Shown here one piece after another: positions 34,806 to 48,159 of a DNA stretch of 64,000 bases. The stretch's first letter is position 1. Each line of letters begins with the position of its first letter. The position numbers and the translations under genes are program-made. The notes below the pieces were generated by a model, which worked only from the letters and a program-made list of their open reading frames with translations, was not told where the DNA came from and did no database searches. This stretch comes from Ustilaginoidea virens (taxonomy: Eukaryota > Ascomycota > Sordariomycetes > Hypocreales > Clavicipitaceae), in NCBI RefSeq assembly GCF_000687475.1, contig NC_057320.1, positions 496,001 to 560,000 on the forward strand, in the 5' to 3' direction.

Positions 34806-35565
34806 TATTGCAATTCTTAAGGTCACTATAAAAGCAGAGCCTTACTAGCTAGCTAGATGGCACAAGACTGTCTGTGACCTGTAACTTAATCTTAGTATAA
34901 ATACTAGATTCGTCACTAAGTCCTAAGACTATACAAGTGCTATAAAGCGAGGCAAGTGTAAAGGCAAGGCAAATATAAAATAACCAGAATAACGCAGGAA
35001 AGGTGGGAGTTAAGAGGCATGTAGTGCATTAACAGGTTCGATTGTGCTACCCTTCTACTATCTAGAAAGAAGGGGGAAAGCTATCCTATATATACACGAA
35101 GGAGGGGTGGGCCCAGGCATCCAAGGTAGCCAGTAAAAAAGCTCCCCGTAATGCTCGCTTTGCCACGTATATAATACGTCAGCAGCCCCACTATATCGGG
35201 CCTTTTCAACCACCCTAACCACCGCACTAGTAACTAATCACCACGCTAGTGACTAACCACCACACTAGTGGACTAGCCACCACGCTAGTAGGCCACCACG
35301 CTAATTTAGCAATGCCACACCACGCTAGTAGGCCGCCACCACGCTAGTAGGCAACCACGCTAATTTAGCAATGCCACACCTTTTCAACAAGGCCTACCTT
35401 ACTTAATATACAGTAATAATCCACTGAAAATCCTTAAGGTAAAAGGCAAAAGCCTAAGGTTAGTAAGACTACCGTAAGTCTAAGAGGCGGTATAAGGGCC
35501 AGAAGGTCAGTAGGCCAGTAGGGCATTAGGCCAGCAGCCTAGTAGGCTACTATAGGATTTTAACA
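34806..35565 (-). repeat. A1 3' LTR
   Basis: 760 bp, TATTGCAATTC to GATTTTAACA on the plus strand. A tandem array of CCACCACGCTAGTAGG-like units lies at about 35215-35385. CACCCCCTCTGATT (the polypurine tract) follows immediately. Confidence 0.94.
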
Positions 35566-37559
35566 CCCCCTCTGATTAGCTACTGTAGTAGCAAGCTAAT
35601 CGTGTAAAGGATAGGGAAAGAAAATGCAGTAAAAGTGCTAAGGAAAAACATAGGAAAAACCTTAGTAAAAATATATTAGTATAAGTTAGCAGGCCCTAAG
35701 ACCTAGTAACTCGCGGAACCTAGTAAATTTAGGGCCCGGCAGTGGCTTCGTAAGACCGTCAGCAGGCATACTATTAGTAGGTAAGTAGGTAATTTTAACC
35801 AAGCCCAGCTAGGCTTACTCCCTAATATACCGGAATTTTAATAGCGTATGCTTAGTGCGAGCATACTGATTAGGGTCGTTAGAATTCGAAATAGAGCCCT
35901 AGTTATCGCAGTATAGCGGTATAGGGCGTATAATATCAATTTCCAGCTCCTTACAAAGGTTAGAAAGCTACTGTATTTTACGGATAGTCTCAAGTAATGC
36001 ATTAGATTCAGCTTCTAAAGTAGATAGCACTACTAAAGAGGCTCGCTTAGAACGCCAGCTAATAGGACCACTATTAATAGTAGTTAAGAAGCCTCCAGTA
36101 GATTTAGAGGTTTCTTTACAGCCAGCAAAATCGCTATCAGAATAAGCGGTTATAATAGGCTGTTGGTTGCTTTTAGTAGTACTAAAGCAAATAGCTAGGT
36201 TCTCAGTGCCTTTAAGGTAGCTAAAGCTTCTTTTTGCAGCATTTAGATGCACATTAGTTGCCTTGGATATAAACCGAGAAAGGTATTGGGTAGGGAATGC
36301 TAGGTCGGGTTTAATCATCATTATAAGCCACATTATAGTGCTAGTAAGGCTCTGATAAAGGCTTTGATCAGTAGGGCTAAGATCTTTTCCACTAAATTCA
36401 TTTAGAATCCCTAGTTAAAGTGGAATAAGCTGAGGTTTAGTATCCTATAAGCCGAATTTAGCTAGAACCTCTGCTATAAATTAGGCTTGGTGTAGCTATA
36501 ATAGACCTTCCTTCCTATTTCGTATAATCTGTACACCTAGGAAGAAGGAAGCCGGACCGCGGTCTTCTATAGTATAGACCTTATGAAATTTCCTTTTTAG
36601 CTGGTTAATATAAGTTATATTTGGATTAACTAATAGGCAATCGTTAACATAAGTAACGATAAAGGTGCTGGTTTGCTTATTATAAAAGACGGCAGCATTA
36701 GAGGCTAAAGGTAAGAAGCCTTCACTAGAAATCAGGTCTTTTAGCCGGTATTGCCATTCGCGGGGTGCTTATTTTAGTCCGTATAGGGCCTTCTTTAATA
36801 AAATAGCTTGCTTTATAGAAGGGTTAAAGCCAGCTTCTTTAAGTAAAGTTAGTAGCCGTTGGCGCTATATATTAGACTAAAGCTTACTATCAGTTAGTAA
36901 ACTTTCCGTAAATTCAAGGAATCTATTAGGAATATCTATATAAATAGTCTCAGAAAGTTCGCTATTTAGAAAAGCGCCTATAAAGTTAATTTGCTCTATT
37001 TCCCAGTTATTACTAGCAGCCAAAGCTAGTATAACCCTCTAGGTAGGTGGGATAGAGGTAGAAGTATAGGTATGCTGAAAGTCCTTTCCTTCGACTTGCA
37101 TAAAACCCTTAATAACTAATCTAGCCTTATATTTTATAGGCTGATTATTAGCATCCTTTTTAACCCGAAAAACAGGCCTATTGCGTATAATTTTCCTATT
37201 AATAGGAACGCTAGACTTAGGAATAAATTAGAAGACTTTAGTATCCAATAACTGCTTAAATTCCTTAAATAAGGCCTTTATCCAAAGGTCTTTTTCAGGG
37301 CTTTGTAGCACATCCTTCCAGCTATTTGGCGTGCCGTCAGTATTTTTAGCAAGCTTACGCTTCGCTTTATAGTAGGAATCCCATATCAGGTGGTATAAAT
37401 CCTGATTAGGGAATAAGTCGGTAGGGCTAGTAGGGTTAGTAGGGCCCGCAGGTATAGCAGGGCCAGCAGGGCCAGTAGGGCCAGCAAGGTCGGCAGGAGT
37501 AAGGCTGGTAAGGATATCTATAAGGTCATCCTTTGCAGTAGCCGGGGACTGAATTATAG

Positions 37560-37780
37560 GGGTGGTATTAATATTAATAATACCAGGGACGCTTTTAAGG
37601 TCATCCAGTATAACATTATTATTAGTAATGTTAGTAGGGTCTGGCATGCTTTCCAGGTCATCCGGTATAGCATTAGTGTTAGTAATGCTAGTAAGGTTAG
37701 TAGAGTTAGTAGGGTCAGGAATGCTTTCTAGGTCATCCAGTAAAATAGCAGGTTCTCTGCTAGATACCCCCTCTAAACCT
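37560..37780. repeat. Degenerate tandem repeat in the A1 integrase-RT linker
   Basis: Plus-strand words AGGTCATCC(A/G)GTA and TTAGTAGGGT(C)AGG recur at intervals of roughly 60 bases. On the coding strand they encode an Asp/Pro/Asn-rich spacer. The plus-strand open frame here is a shadow. Confidence 0.6.
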
Positions 37781-37885
37781 ATATTTTGCCCTCTATGAAA
37801 GTCTCCTTCTAGACTACTAGAAATAGGGCCTATACCTTTATTTTAGTGAATAAAGGTAATAAAGGTTGTTTTGGTAACAACCTTC

Positions 37886-38589
37886 TGTTGAAATCAGCGC
37901 CTTTTTAGCTGTATTTTGGTACTGGTCTCGCTACCGTACGACGTCTCTACGTTGAGATATCGCGGTGGCTATACCAGGCGCTATGGTGGGGCACAGCGCC
38001 CCACAACGCCGATTACAGTGGGCCACAGCGCCGGTCACGGCACCGGCACAGCGCCCCACAGCCGGCCACAGCGGCCGGTCACAGCAGGCCACAGGGCCCA
38101 CAACAGGCGGCGCATTTCTACGGGATTACTAAATGGGCAAACCAGCACTTTCGGCCTTCTACATATAGTCACCCGCTACACCGGTTATTTACGGCAGACC
38201 GATATAGGGCTTCCGGCCCGTACGGCAGGCTGTTATAGGGCATCCGGCACACCGCTATAAGCCACTGGGCTTGGTTGGGTAGGTATTGGGTAGGATATTG
38301 GGCACGGTTGGGCAGACCGACTTTTCGTCGGGTTTTTCGCTATTTTTGCGGTTTTTCATTATTTTCAACCACTTTTTCAAGATGGTAGAAATATGCCCAA
38401 AATTCCCTCTTTCTAGCTAGAATAGTCACCAATAATTAGAATCAGATTTCCCTAACATCTTTGCTTTGGTCAACCCTGTGTATGCGTTTTTAATCTTTAA
38501 CTAGCTTGTTTTATTCTGCAACGCCTTGTACGCCACTGTCGGTACTTAGTATACTTTCCAATAGTGTTCTGAGTCACCATTTTGCAACA
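37886..38589 (+). repeat. B2 5' LTR
   Basis: 704 bp, TGTTGAAATC to TTTTGCAACA, followed at 38590 by the GGTTATGAGCCCGG primer site. The GC-rich block at about 37995-38110 is intact. Confidence 0.94.
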
Positions 38590-38868
38590 GGTTATGAGCC
38601 CGGTGTCTCAAGGCTTCTAGCTTAAGACTTTTTTACGCTAACTTAGGATTTTAACGCATTTGGCAGCTAACCTTCTAGAAATCTACTAATAAGGGACTGA
38701 TCATCCCAGATTTAGGAACCTAGCTACCACACCAAGCTGCAACATATCCTTACAATAGGATTTTCTAAGGTTATTCCTTAACGCAGCTTTCTTCTAGTTT
38801 TATCTAGATTTTCAGTCTTGATTTTCTTTGCATTTTTAAGACTTTCCGGCACCTTTTCTCTTCCTATA

Positions 38869-41800
38869 ATGGCCAGTCAGAACGTTCCTACCGTCGATAA
38901 CCTAAGCTATACGGCAGAGGTAGAAGAATCTGATAATGACCAGGAAATTGCCTAGCTTAGGGAAGACCAACAGGAAATAAGAAAAGAATTTAGTTATAAA
39001 TTTAATCGAATAAACTTAAAAATCGATTTTTTGGCTGATAAGGTGGGCACCTTAGTAGACAGACTAATTAAGCCTGCTGCTAGCCCACCATCACAGGATA
39101 TAATGGATATGGATACCTTCTAAACTCCTGTGGGTAAGGGAAATACCTCTCTACCTAAAGCCCAGCAACAACCCCTACCGGTTCCATCCAGCATTAGCAG
39201 CCAAGTCAGCGCTATAGCTATCAAGGAACTAGCCAAGACAGCTAATAGATTCCAGGAATCCCAAAAGCTAAGGGGGGCATCTAACTTCGACCAATAGAAA
39301 TAGGCCCTTATGATTTAACTTAGGGCACTTAATATCGCTAAATTTATCGAAGATCCTTCTATTGCCAGCAAATTTAACGACTCAGAGCAAGCACTTTTAC
39401 TATTACTTATTAAGAATAGTTGTACAGAAGGACCAGCTGCCGCTATCAACTGGTGTACTGACCTAGAGTCAGCCTTTACGTTACTCACCAAATAGTATTC
39501 TCACTCATTAGACGTACAGCGGACCCACCTATACCCTGCCTTCCATTAACTAAATTTTACAGGCTATAAGGGTACCTTAGAATCTTTCAACGCCTCCTTT
39601 AATAGCTACCTATCTAGGCTACAAATTTTAGGCTCCCACATACAACCTTTCGACTAAATCAGCCAGTATTTACATACTGTAGAAGGGGTCTTTTTTCAGT
39701 AGGCAGAACGGCACCGCATAATGATGAGAATCGCCTATACTCAGGAAAATATATTAAATATTAACCTGCAATTTTATATGGTTGATTTACTGGAAGAATA
39801 ATGCATTAAAGGATCATTAGTAGTAAGGGCTACCACCCACCTCGCAAAGGTCAAGGGTGCCGCTACTAACACTAACAATAATAGCAAGCCAGCTAGTAAC
39901 AACACTAGCAAGGGTGGTAAAAATACTACCACTAACGCCAATAAAAAGAAATAGGGGTCTTCTTCTACCCAATAATAAAGGTCTTCTTCTGCCATATAAG
40001 GTAAGCCGGAAAATAAGAAGAAGAATAAAGAAAAGAAAGATTTAGCTAATAAAGCAGATACCCTATAAAAGACCGACGAAAAGACTATTAATTCCTTTAT
40101 ATTAGGGAATTATAATACTCTAAGTCTTATACCCAGTTAGACAGCCTATTCTTCCTTCCAGAACCGCAAATATATACAATTTCTAGCTACTAGCTATAGT
40201 GCACAATCCGGTGGGAAAACGCTAACAGATTCCTTACTTTATGATACTGGTTCTACGGTGCATATTATTAACGATAAAAAGCACTTTACCTACTTCTAAT
40301 ACTATACCGGAAATAGACTAGTCATCAGCACAGGTGGTAGCCCAATCAAGCCCAGTAGGTGGGGCACAGCGCGTTTTACCATACTATAGGCCACCAACCC
40401 ACCTCAGTAGGGCACCTTAGAGCTGACTAACGCCCTCTTTATACCAGCTTTTGATATTAATATCTTTAGCGGCATTAAACACTATCTGAATCGTGGCAGT
40501 ATTCAGGGCCAAAGCCTAATTAATAGCAACAATAAGTGCATTAGGCTTCTTAATTTTAAGAAGTATAGCTTCTTTTTATAACAAAAAGGGGTAGATTCGC
40601 CGTTTTTACACCATACCAGCCAAAATCACCCGGCTTTATACAATATCTCGGTCGAAATACCCGCCCCAGCCAACCCAAAAGAATATAAGGAATATCCCCT
40701 GCCAAAGGATTTACCTACCCTACTAGCTGACTCAGACTATCTACTAGCTAATTCTTAAGCTAATCCACCAGCTAATTCGCAAGCTACCCCACCAGCTAGT
40801 CCTGGTTTTTCGGTAGTACCAATAGATGCTGCTATTCCCAATACAGCCCAACCACCACAGAGGGCCCCGGTCACCCTCGACCCAGCCCCAGCAGCTGATA
40901 ATAAGTATCAAAAGCTCCTATTACTAGCCGGACTTTAGTATATCCGGCTTAGGTATATCGGAATCCAACTTTTAAAGAAAACCTATATATCAACCACAGG
41001 GTTACCTGATCTCAGTAAGGTAAAGGATTCTGATTTCAACTGCATCGCCTATAAAAGGGCAAAGTCAGTTCGGCGTTTTACATCAGGGGCTATACCAGAC
41101 CCTATGCATTGTTTGGATATCATAGAGGGTAATATCTTCCAAATTAACCCTCTACCATATAACAAACGCCCCATTTGCCTCATCTTAGTTAACCGGAAAT
41201 CACGCTTCTATTAGGTATATTTACTACCTAATAAGGAGGGACCCACAGTATTCCCAGTATTACAAGGGTTCTTCCAAGGTCTTCAGAATCGCTATAGCAA
41301 ATCAGCTATTGAATTCCACTATAATGGTGGCAAGGAAATCAACGATGTCATTACAGCCTAGCTAGCTCTCAAGGGCATAGATTTTTTAACCTCTTCCCCT
41401 TATATTCACAAGCAAAATAGGTTAGTAGAACACTCTATACGGGTCATCATTAACCGACTTAGAGCTACTATACTTTAGTCTCGGTTACCTTCTTACCTTT
41501 GGTCTGCAGTGATTCTTAGTATTACTACCTTAGTAAATCTAATAGCAGTTATAAACCGTTCCTTGTTACCTTTCGAGGAATTAAAAAAGAACTTTCCGGA
41601 AATTACGCACTACCACCTACCCAACCTTACTAGCTTTAGGGCTATTGGTGCGGCTATAGAGGTGCTAATCCCTCCAGAAAAACGGGTCATCAGCCATAAG
41701 CTGGCCCCCCGGACCGAGTCAGGTAGGTTACTAGCTACGCTAGGTAATAGCACCTACCTCGTCTACATCCCATATCGCTAGGTCGTCACTAAGACCTCTT

Positions 41801-44625
41801 TCATTACTTTCACCTACTAAAATGAAGGTATAGGCCCTATTTCAAGTAGCCTAGAGGGCACTTTTGATTTCCAACCGCCTTCTAATTTAGAGGGGGTAAA
41901 CATCGACTAAATTGCTCTGGAAGAGCCTATTTGGAAGTCGCCTCGCCTAAATATGCCTATTTCAGACGTAGCCGAGGGCACAGGCCTACCACAGGCCACG
42001 GATCCAACACAGCCCACGGGCCCACCACAACCAATGGGCCTAATACAGCATACGGATCCACCACAATCAGCGGGCCTACTACAACCAGTAGGCCTACCAC
42101 CAATTGGCCCGCCACAGCACTCTGCAATATTTCTTAGCAATTCGCCGTCTTTCGATTCCAAATCGCTTCAGCCTAACTCAGCTTTTCAGCTTAGGCAAGA
42201 CGGTCCGCTTTCACCGGCTAAGGAAAATACGCCTTTTTCCCATACAAAAAGGCTGCAAATACTAGGAAATGCAAAAAGCTCTCGTCACCAGGAATCTCAA
42301 CCACAAAGATTTTCCGAATCCGTTACAAAAGTGGGCATACCCCGCATATATGAAAATTCTGACTTGCCCCATATAGAAAATTTTCAATAGTCCGAATCTC
42401 AAAGCCCCACACATACTGATTTTCTGCGACTTTCCGATACAATAGATTCTGCCTTTTCGCCCGGCTTCCTAGTAAATACAGCATTTCGCTATAGTAAAAC
42501 GCTGCCTATACTAGAATATCTGAAATTCGAAAGTCCAGATATCGCCTCAAATGAGAGACCGTAGGAGAAAATGTTTCGAGTATTAGAAAAGGTGCCTATT
42601 CAGCCATACCAGGTTAAGGCTACTAGGGGTAGAATTCGAGGAAGAATGCAGCCACGGATACGAGACGTATAAGGTATCCTAGGTTATAGATACTATAGGT
42701 CACTTTTGGACCTACAGACTAACGACCAATAGTCTGACCAACAGTCTAACCTACAGACTGACCAATAGGGTGCTTTCTTACCCACTCAGCCGGAAAACAA
42801 CGGCATTTTCGGGTTCCCACCCACCCAGCCGAAAAACAACAGAATTTTCAGATACCTAGGCAGCCCCCCAGAGGCTTCCATACAGGATTTCCACCTTTCC
42901 TATGCCTTTTACCAACAAATGCACGATATCTACTATAAGGTAAAGGCTGCAAAACGGGCCCTAGAAGGTGTGCCTAATAGCTGGAAGGAAGTCTTATACA
43001 ACCCACAAAAAGATAGCTAGGTTAAAGCCTTATTTTCGGAATTCGAGCAATTAATCGATTTAAATGTCTTCCAATTTATTCCTAAGACTAGTATTCCTAC
43101 TAGTAGGAAAATATTACGTAACCGGCCTATTTTTCGTGTTAAGAAAGATGCGAATAATAACCCGGTTAAATATAAGGCACGATTAGTTATTAAAGGCTTT
43201 ATGCAGATATCTGGGCAAGACTTTACGGAGACCTATGCCTCTACTTCGATCCCACCAACATAGAGGATTATCCTTACTCTTGCTGCTGCAAATAACTAGG
43301 AAATAGAGCAGATCGACTTTATTAGTGCCTTTCTAAATAGTGAACTACTGGAGACGATTTATATAGAGATTCCAGCTGGTTTTCTAGAATTTGCAGAAAG
43401 CCTACTCTCACCTAACCCAGCCTTATGGTCTGACCAATAGCGTTGTCGACTTCTAGCCTTGCTTACTAAGTTTGGATATAACCCCTCTGCATCATAAGTC
43501 ATACTGTTGAAGAAAGCCTTATATAGGCTAAAACAAGGCCCTCGCGAATAGCAATTACGGTTAAAAGACCTTCTAGTGCAAGAAGGTTTTAAGCCGTTAC
43601 TTTCTGATGCTGCCGTCTTCTATAATAAAGGAACGCATACCTTTATTGTAACCTATATGGATGACTACTTGATTATTGGTCCGGATCTTAGCTATATTGA
43701 CCAGCTTAAGACCAAGTTCCATAAGGTTTACGCTATAGAAGACCGAGGACCTGCCTCTTTCTTTCTTAGAGTGCAGATTATTAGGGATAGAGAAAAAGGC
43801 CTATTATAGCTGCACCAATCGCAATTTATTGCGGAAGTCCTTAAGAAATTCAACCTAAAGGATGCACGACCGCATCTAATCCCACTACAGCCCGGTATAC
43901 TTACTGAGTCTGAGGCTAGTAATATGCCGCTGGATGCTAGTAATCAACACTTATTCCAGTAGCTAGTAGGAACAGCGATGTAGTTGATGATGATATCAAG
44001 ACCTAACCTTGCCTTTCCAACGCAATACCTGTCACGATATATACAATAGGCTTCCACTACACAGCTTAATACTACTAAGGGCGCTTTTCGCTACTTAGCT
44101 GGTACGGCAAATACAGCCATTTGTTACCGTTACCGAGCTGCTAAAGCTACCGTAGTATTAGCTGCATTTTCTGACAGCGATTTTGCTGGGTGCCGGCTGA
44201 CTTCGAAGTCCACTAGTGGTTATCTTACTACCTTGAATGGTAGACCTATTAGCTGGAGGTCAAAACGGTCTTCGACTATGGTTTTGTCAACGCTTGAAGC
44301 CGAGTCTGATGCAATACTTAAAGCGATTCGCGAAGTAGAGTGGATATCTAACTTATTTAAAGAAATCTAGGTCGATATTCAACGCCTAATACCACTATAC
44401 TGCGATAACCAAGGGTCTATTTCTAACGCAAATAACCCAAATCAGCATACCCGCACTAAGCATACCTTACTTAAATTCCGGTATATACGTAAGAAGGCCC
44501 ACGGTAGCCTAGTAAAAATATCTTATTTACCCACGACAGATATGCCTGCGGATGGACTTACCAAACCACTCCCAAGCCCGAAATTTCCCATATTTCGGCA
44601 ATTATTAGGGCTGCAATCCCTATAA
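38869..44625 (+). pseudogene. B2 gag-pol polyprotein (Ty1/copia), broken by point stops
   Basis: ATG at 38869 to TAA at 44623-44625 is one continuous frame of 1918 codons, interrupted only by TAG/TAA. Gag is as in B1 with a Lys/Asn-rich tail and no CCHC knuckle. The protease DTG at residue 459 (LLYDTGSTVHII) is intact. Integrase has KEIND, and its catalytic Glu is near residue 854 in LVEHSI. The linker at 41953-42160 is rich in PTGPPQPMG-type words. Reverse transcriptase has YMDD at 1596-1599, intact. RNase H has SDSDFAG and the end has LTKPLPSP. It is the best reference for family B in this window, though stops rule out activity. Open frames opposite gag (39774-39995 minus) are shadows. Confidence 0.92.
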
Positions 44626-44700
44626 TTTTTTCTTCTTTTTTACGGGACTTCTTTCTTTTATTCTAACGCTAGGATTAGCCATATTGCTAATCAGAGGGGG

Positions 44701-45404
44701 TGTTGAAATCAGCGCCTTTTTAGCTGTATTTTGGTATTAGTCTCGCTACCGTACGACATCTCTACGTTGAGATATCGCGGTGGCTATACCAGGCGCTATG
44801 GTGGGGCACAGCGCCCCACAACGCCGATTACAGTGGGCCACAGCGCCGGTCACGGCACCGGCACAGCGCCCCACAGCCGGCCACAGCGGCCGGTCACAGC
44901 GGGCCACAGGGCCCACAACAGGCGGCGCATTTCTACGGGATTACCAAATAGGCAAACCAGCACTTTCGGCCTTCTACATACAGTCACCCGCTACACCGGT
45001 CATTTACGGCAGACCGATATAGGGCTTCCGGCCCGTACGGCAGGCTGTTATAGGGCATCCGGCACACCGCTATAAGCCACTGGGCTTGGTTGGGTAGGCA
45101 TTAGGTAGGATATTGGGCACGGTTGGGCAGACCGACTTTTCGTCGGGTTTTTCGCTATTTTTGCGGTTTTTCATTATTTTCAACCACTTTTTCAAGATGG
45201 TAGAAATATGCCCAAAATTCCCTCTTTCTAGCTAGAATAGTCACCAACAATTAGAATCAGATTTCCCTGACATCTTTGCTCTGGTCAACCCCGTGTGTGC
45301 GTTTTTAATCTTTAACCAGCTTGTTTTATTCTGCAACGCCTTGTACGCCACTGTCGGTACTTAGTATACTTTCCAACAGTGTTCTGAGTCACTATTTTGC
45401 AACA
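44701..45404 (+). repeat. B2 3' LTR
   Basis: 704 bp, near-identical to 37886-38589. The polypurine tract AATCAGAGGGGG precedes it. Confidence 0.95.
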
Positions 45405-48159
45405 CCTTCTTCTTTAGAAGGTAGACCAAGTAGGTATTATTACCTAGAGTGGCAAGGAGCCTACCAGGCTCGGTATAGGGCGCTAATTTGCGGCTCTTTA
45501 TACGCTTTTCGTGTGGTATAAGCACTTTAATAGCTGCTCCAATAGCCCTAAGGTTAATAAGATCAGGGTAGTGCTCCGGTATTATCTGGTCATAATCCTT
45601 TAATAGCTCCTGATAGGGGCTAGAAGGTCTATTAGTAACTGCTGTTATATTTACTAGCATAACAACGCCAGTAATTATAGCGGACTAGAGGTTAGATGGT
45701 AGCCTTGACCAGGCTATAGTAGCATGTAGCCTATCAGCTATAACCCTAATGGACCGCTCAGCTAGGCCGTTTTATTCGTGAATATAAGGGCAAGATATAT
45801 TAAAAGTTATACCCTGTTCGATAAGCTAATCGCTAAGCATTTTATTGATTTTATTTCCACCATTATAGTGGAATTCAATAGGCGTTTTGCCATATCTGAC
45901 CTATAGGCTCTGTATAAAGCTCTGTAATGCTTTAAATACAACAGTGCTTTCCCTATTAGGTAGTAAGTAAAGCCAATGGAATCGGGATTTTCTGTCCACT
46001 AATATAAGGGCAACAGGTCGTTTGTTGTATGGCATAGGTGATATAGCAAAAGTATCACCTTCTATAATATCCAGGCATTTAGCTGGATTAGGTATTGTAT
46101 CTTTAGAAGGTCTTTTAACCTTTTTAGCCTGTATATAGGCTAGGCAGCGAAAATTAGCATCTTTAACCTTATTAAGGTTAGGCAGACCAGGGGTATTAGC
46201 ACAGGTCTTTTTAAGTAGCTGAATACCTATATGCCCTAGCCGTATATGCCAAATGCCGGCTAATTGTAATAGCTTCTGATATTCTATATCAGCAGCTATA
46301 GGGGCAGGAGTAGGGTTAGTAACCTCTATAGGGTCTTCGCTAGTCGTAATAGCGGAAGGTTGGGCGGTAGGGCTAGTAGCCTCTATAGGTTCCTTACTAG
46401 TCGTAATAGTAGGAACAGGGGTAATAGTGGTATCCTTAGGATCACTATAATCAGCAGGGTTAGTAGGGCTGGGGACCTCTACTGTTATACTATTAGTAAT
46501 AGTATAATAACTGCAAGGTTGATGTAATAGTGGTGTATCTATTCCTTTCTGTGGAAGGAAAAAGCCGTATTTTTTAAAGTTAAAAATGCCGATGTATTTA
46601 CGGCTTGCTGACTAAAGCTGATTTTTAATTAGTACTCCTCTAGCGGCATAGTATTTTACACCGCTAATAATATTAATATCTAAGGTAGGAATATATAGGG
46701 CATTCTTGAGCTCTATAATACCCCATTTGGTGGGATTAACGCCCTATAGTACAGTAAATCGTGCCGTGCCCCAACTAGTAGGGGAAATAGGGCCACCACC
46801 AGTAGTAATAATAGGCTTATTATCCTTCTCAAAGTGGTGAAAAGTGGTGAAATGCTTCTTATTATTAACAATATGATAAGTGGAGCCTGTATTATAAAGG
46901 AGGGCATCCTTAGGGGTCCTACCGCCTGATTTAGCACTATAGCTTATATTAGTGGATATAGAGGAAGAAGAATAAGATATGTTAATATCCTGAGTATTAT
47001 AGTTGCCTATAATAAAGGCCTCAATATCTTGCTGTTTGCTGCAGTCCTGTTTCTTCTTCTGTTGCTGCTTCTTTTTCCTATTATTAGTAGAATTATTCTT
47101 GCTATTATTAGTAGTAGAAGCGGCATTAGTAGACCCTTTATTCTTAGAGTCCTTGGAAGCCTTGAGCTGCTTGGGGTTATTATTAGTAGCTACTTTATTA
47201 GACCCTTTAGAACGCTGTTCTTCTAGTAGGTCAACCATAAAATACTGGAGGTTAAATTTGCTGCTATTAATAACACCTTGGGCGCTATAAGCCCTAATTA
47301 TAGAGCGTTGGCGTTCAGTCTAGCGGGTAAATACCCCCTCTATAGCCTAAAGATACTGGTTAACTTGGTTAAAAGAGTCGATCTTAGAACCTAGGATTCT
47401 GAGGCGAGATATATAGCTGTTAAATTCGCTGTTAAAAGCCTCTAAAGTGCCTTTATAACCGGTAAATGTAAGGGTGTGAAACGTAGGGTATAAGTGTGCC
47501 CGCTGTACTTCTGGTGAGTGGCAGTACTAGGCCACCAGTAAAAGGTAGGCTTCCTCTAGGTCGTTATACCAGTCTATAGCCTCTGCAGCTTCTTTACTAT
47601 AGCTATTCTTTAGTATTAGTAGTAGAAGTGCCTGCTCAGACTCATCAAAGTGCCTTGCTATAGAAGGGTCGTTGACAAAATTAGCTATTTTAAAGGCCCA
47701 AAGTTGTATTGTAAGGGCCTGCTTCTACTGGTCGAAATTATAGGGGCTTTTTAGCTTCTAGGACTCTTTAAAACGGTTGGCAGTCTTAGCTAATTCTTTG
47801 ATAGCCCCATTACTAATTTGATTGGTAATAGTTGTTGGTGGTGTTATATAAATAGGCTCTTTACCCTTATATTTTATAGGGGTAGAAGGTTGGTCGATTT
47901 CCATAACGTTAGCCTTATTATTATCATCCTTAGTAGTAGTCGTCTTAGTGGAAGGTCTAGCTTCAGTAGCTTTAGTAGGCTTCTTATTAGTAGCCTAGGT
48001 AGCCTGGGTGTCGTTATTTTGCCTACTAACTAGGCCCTGTATAAGGTCAGTTAGTATATTCATCTGGGATTTCATATCGTCCATATCTAGCTGTAGCTGT
48101 GCATTAGTATCAACTTCAGTATCGGATTCAGGGACCTTATAGGATCCTAACTCTGCCAT

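Larger units (their letters stand above)
37886..45404 (+). mobile_element. B2: complete copia element of family B, nested in A1
   Basis: Two 704-bp LTRs (37886-38589, 44701-45404) are flanked by CCTTC (37881-37885 and 45405-45409). The LTRs are about 22 bp shorter than those of B1: TTGCTAATACCAGCACTT of B1 is shortened in both LTRs. Opposite in orientation to A1. Less RIPed at some catalytic sites than B1, for example DTG intact at the protease. Confidence 0.96.
35686..48159 (-). pseudogene. A1 gag-pol polyprotein (Ty1/copia), split by B2
   Basis: Minus-strand ATG at 48159-48157 to TAA at 35688-35686. Omitting B2 plus duplication (7524 bases, divisible by three) gives 1649 codons in one frame. 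Gag starts MAELGSYKVPESDTEV and its tail (near residues 308-380) is Lys/Asn/Gln-rich without a CCHC knuckle. The protease site is NTG near residue 423, mutated from DTG. The integrase C-terminal part is the open piece 45361-45660. A Pro/Gly-rich linker lies at 37400-37560. The reverse transcriptase reads YVND near 36641-36660, where active copies have YVDD. RNase H (35968-36333) has SDSDFAG. The C-terminus reads ADGLTKPL. Many Gln/Trp codons are stops. Confidence 0.9.

Noticed and set aside
46713..47290. Leucine-rich, membrane-like ORFs on the strand opposite gag (also 23656-23874, 31556-31747, 39774-39995)
   Set aside because: They are complements of the Lys/Asn/Gln-rich gag tails; apparent hydrophobicity follows from reading AAG/AAC codons backwards.
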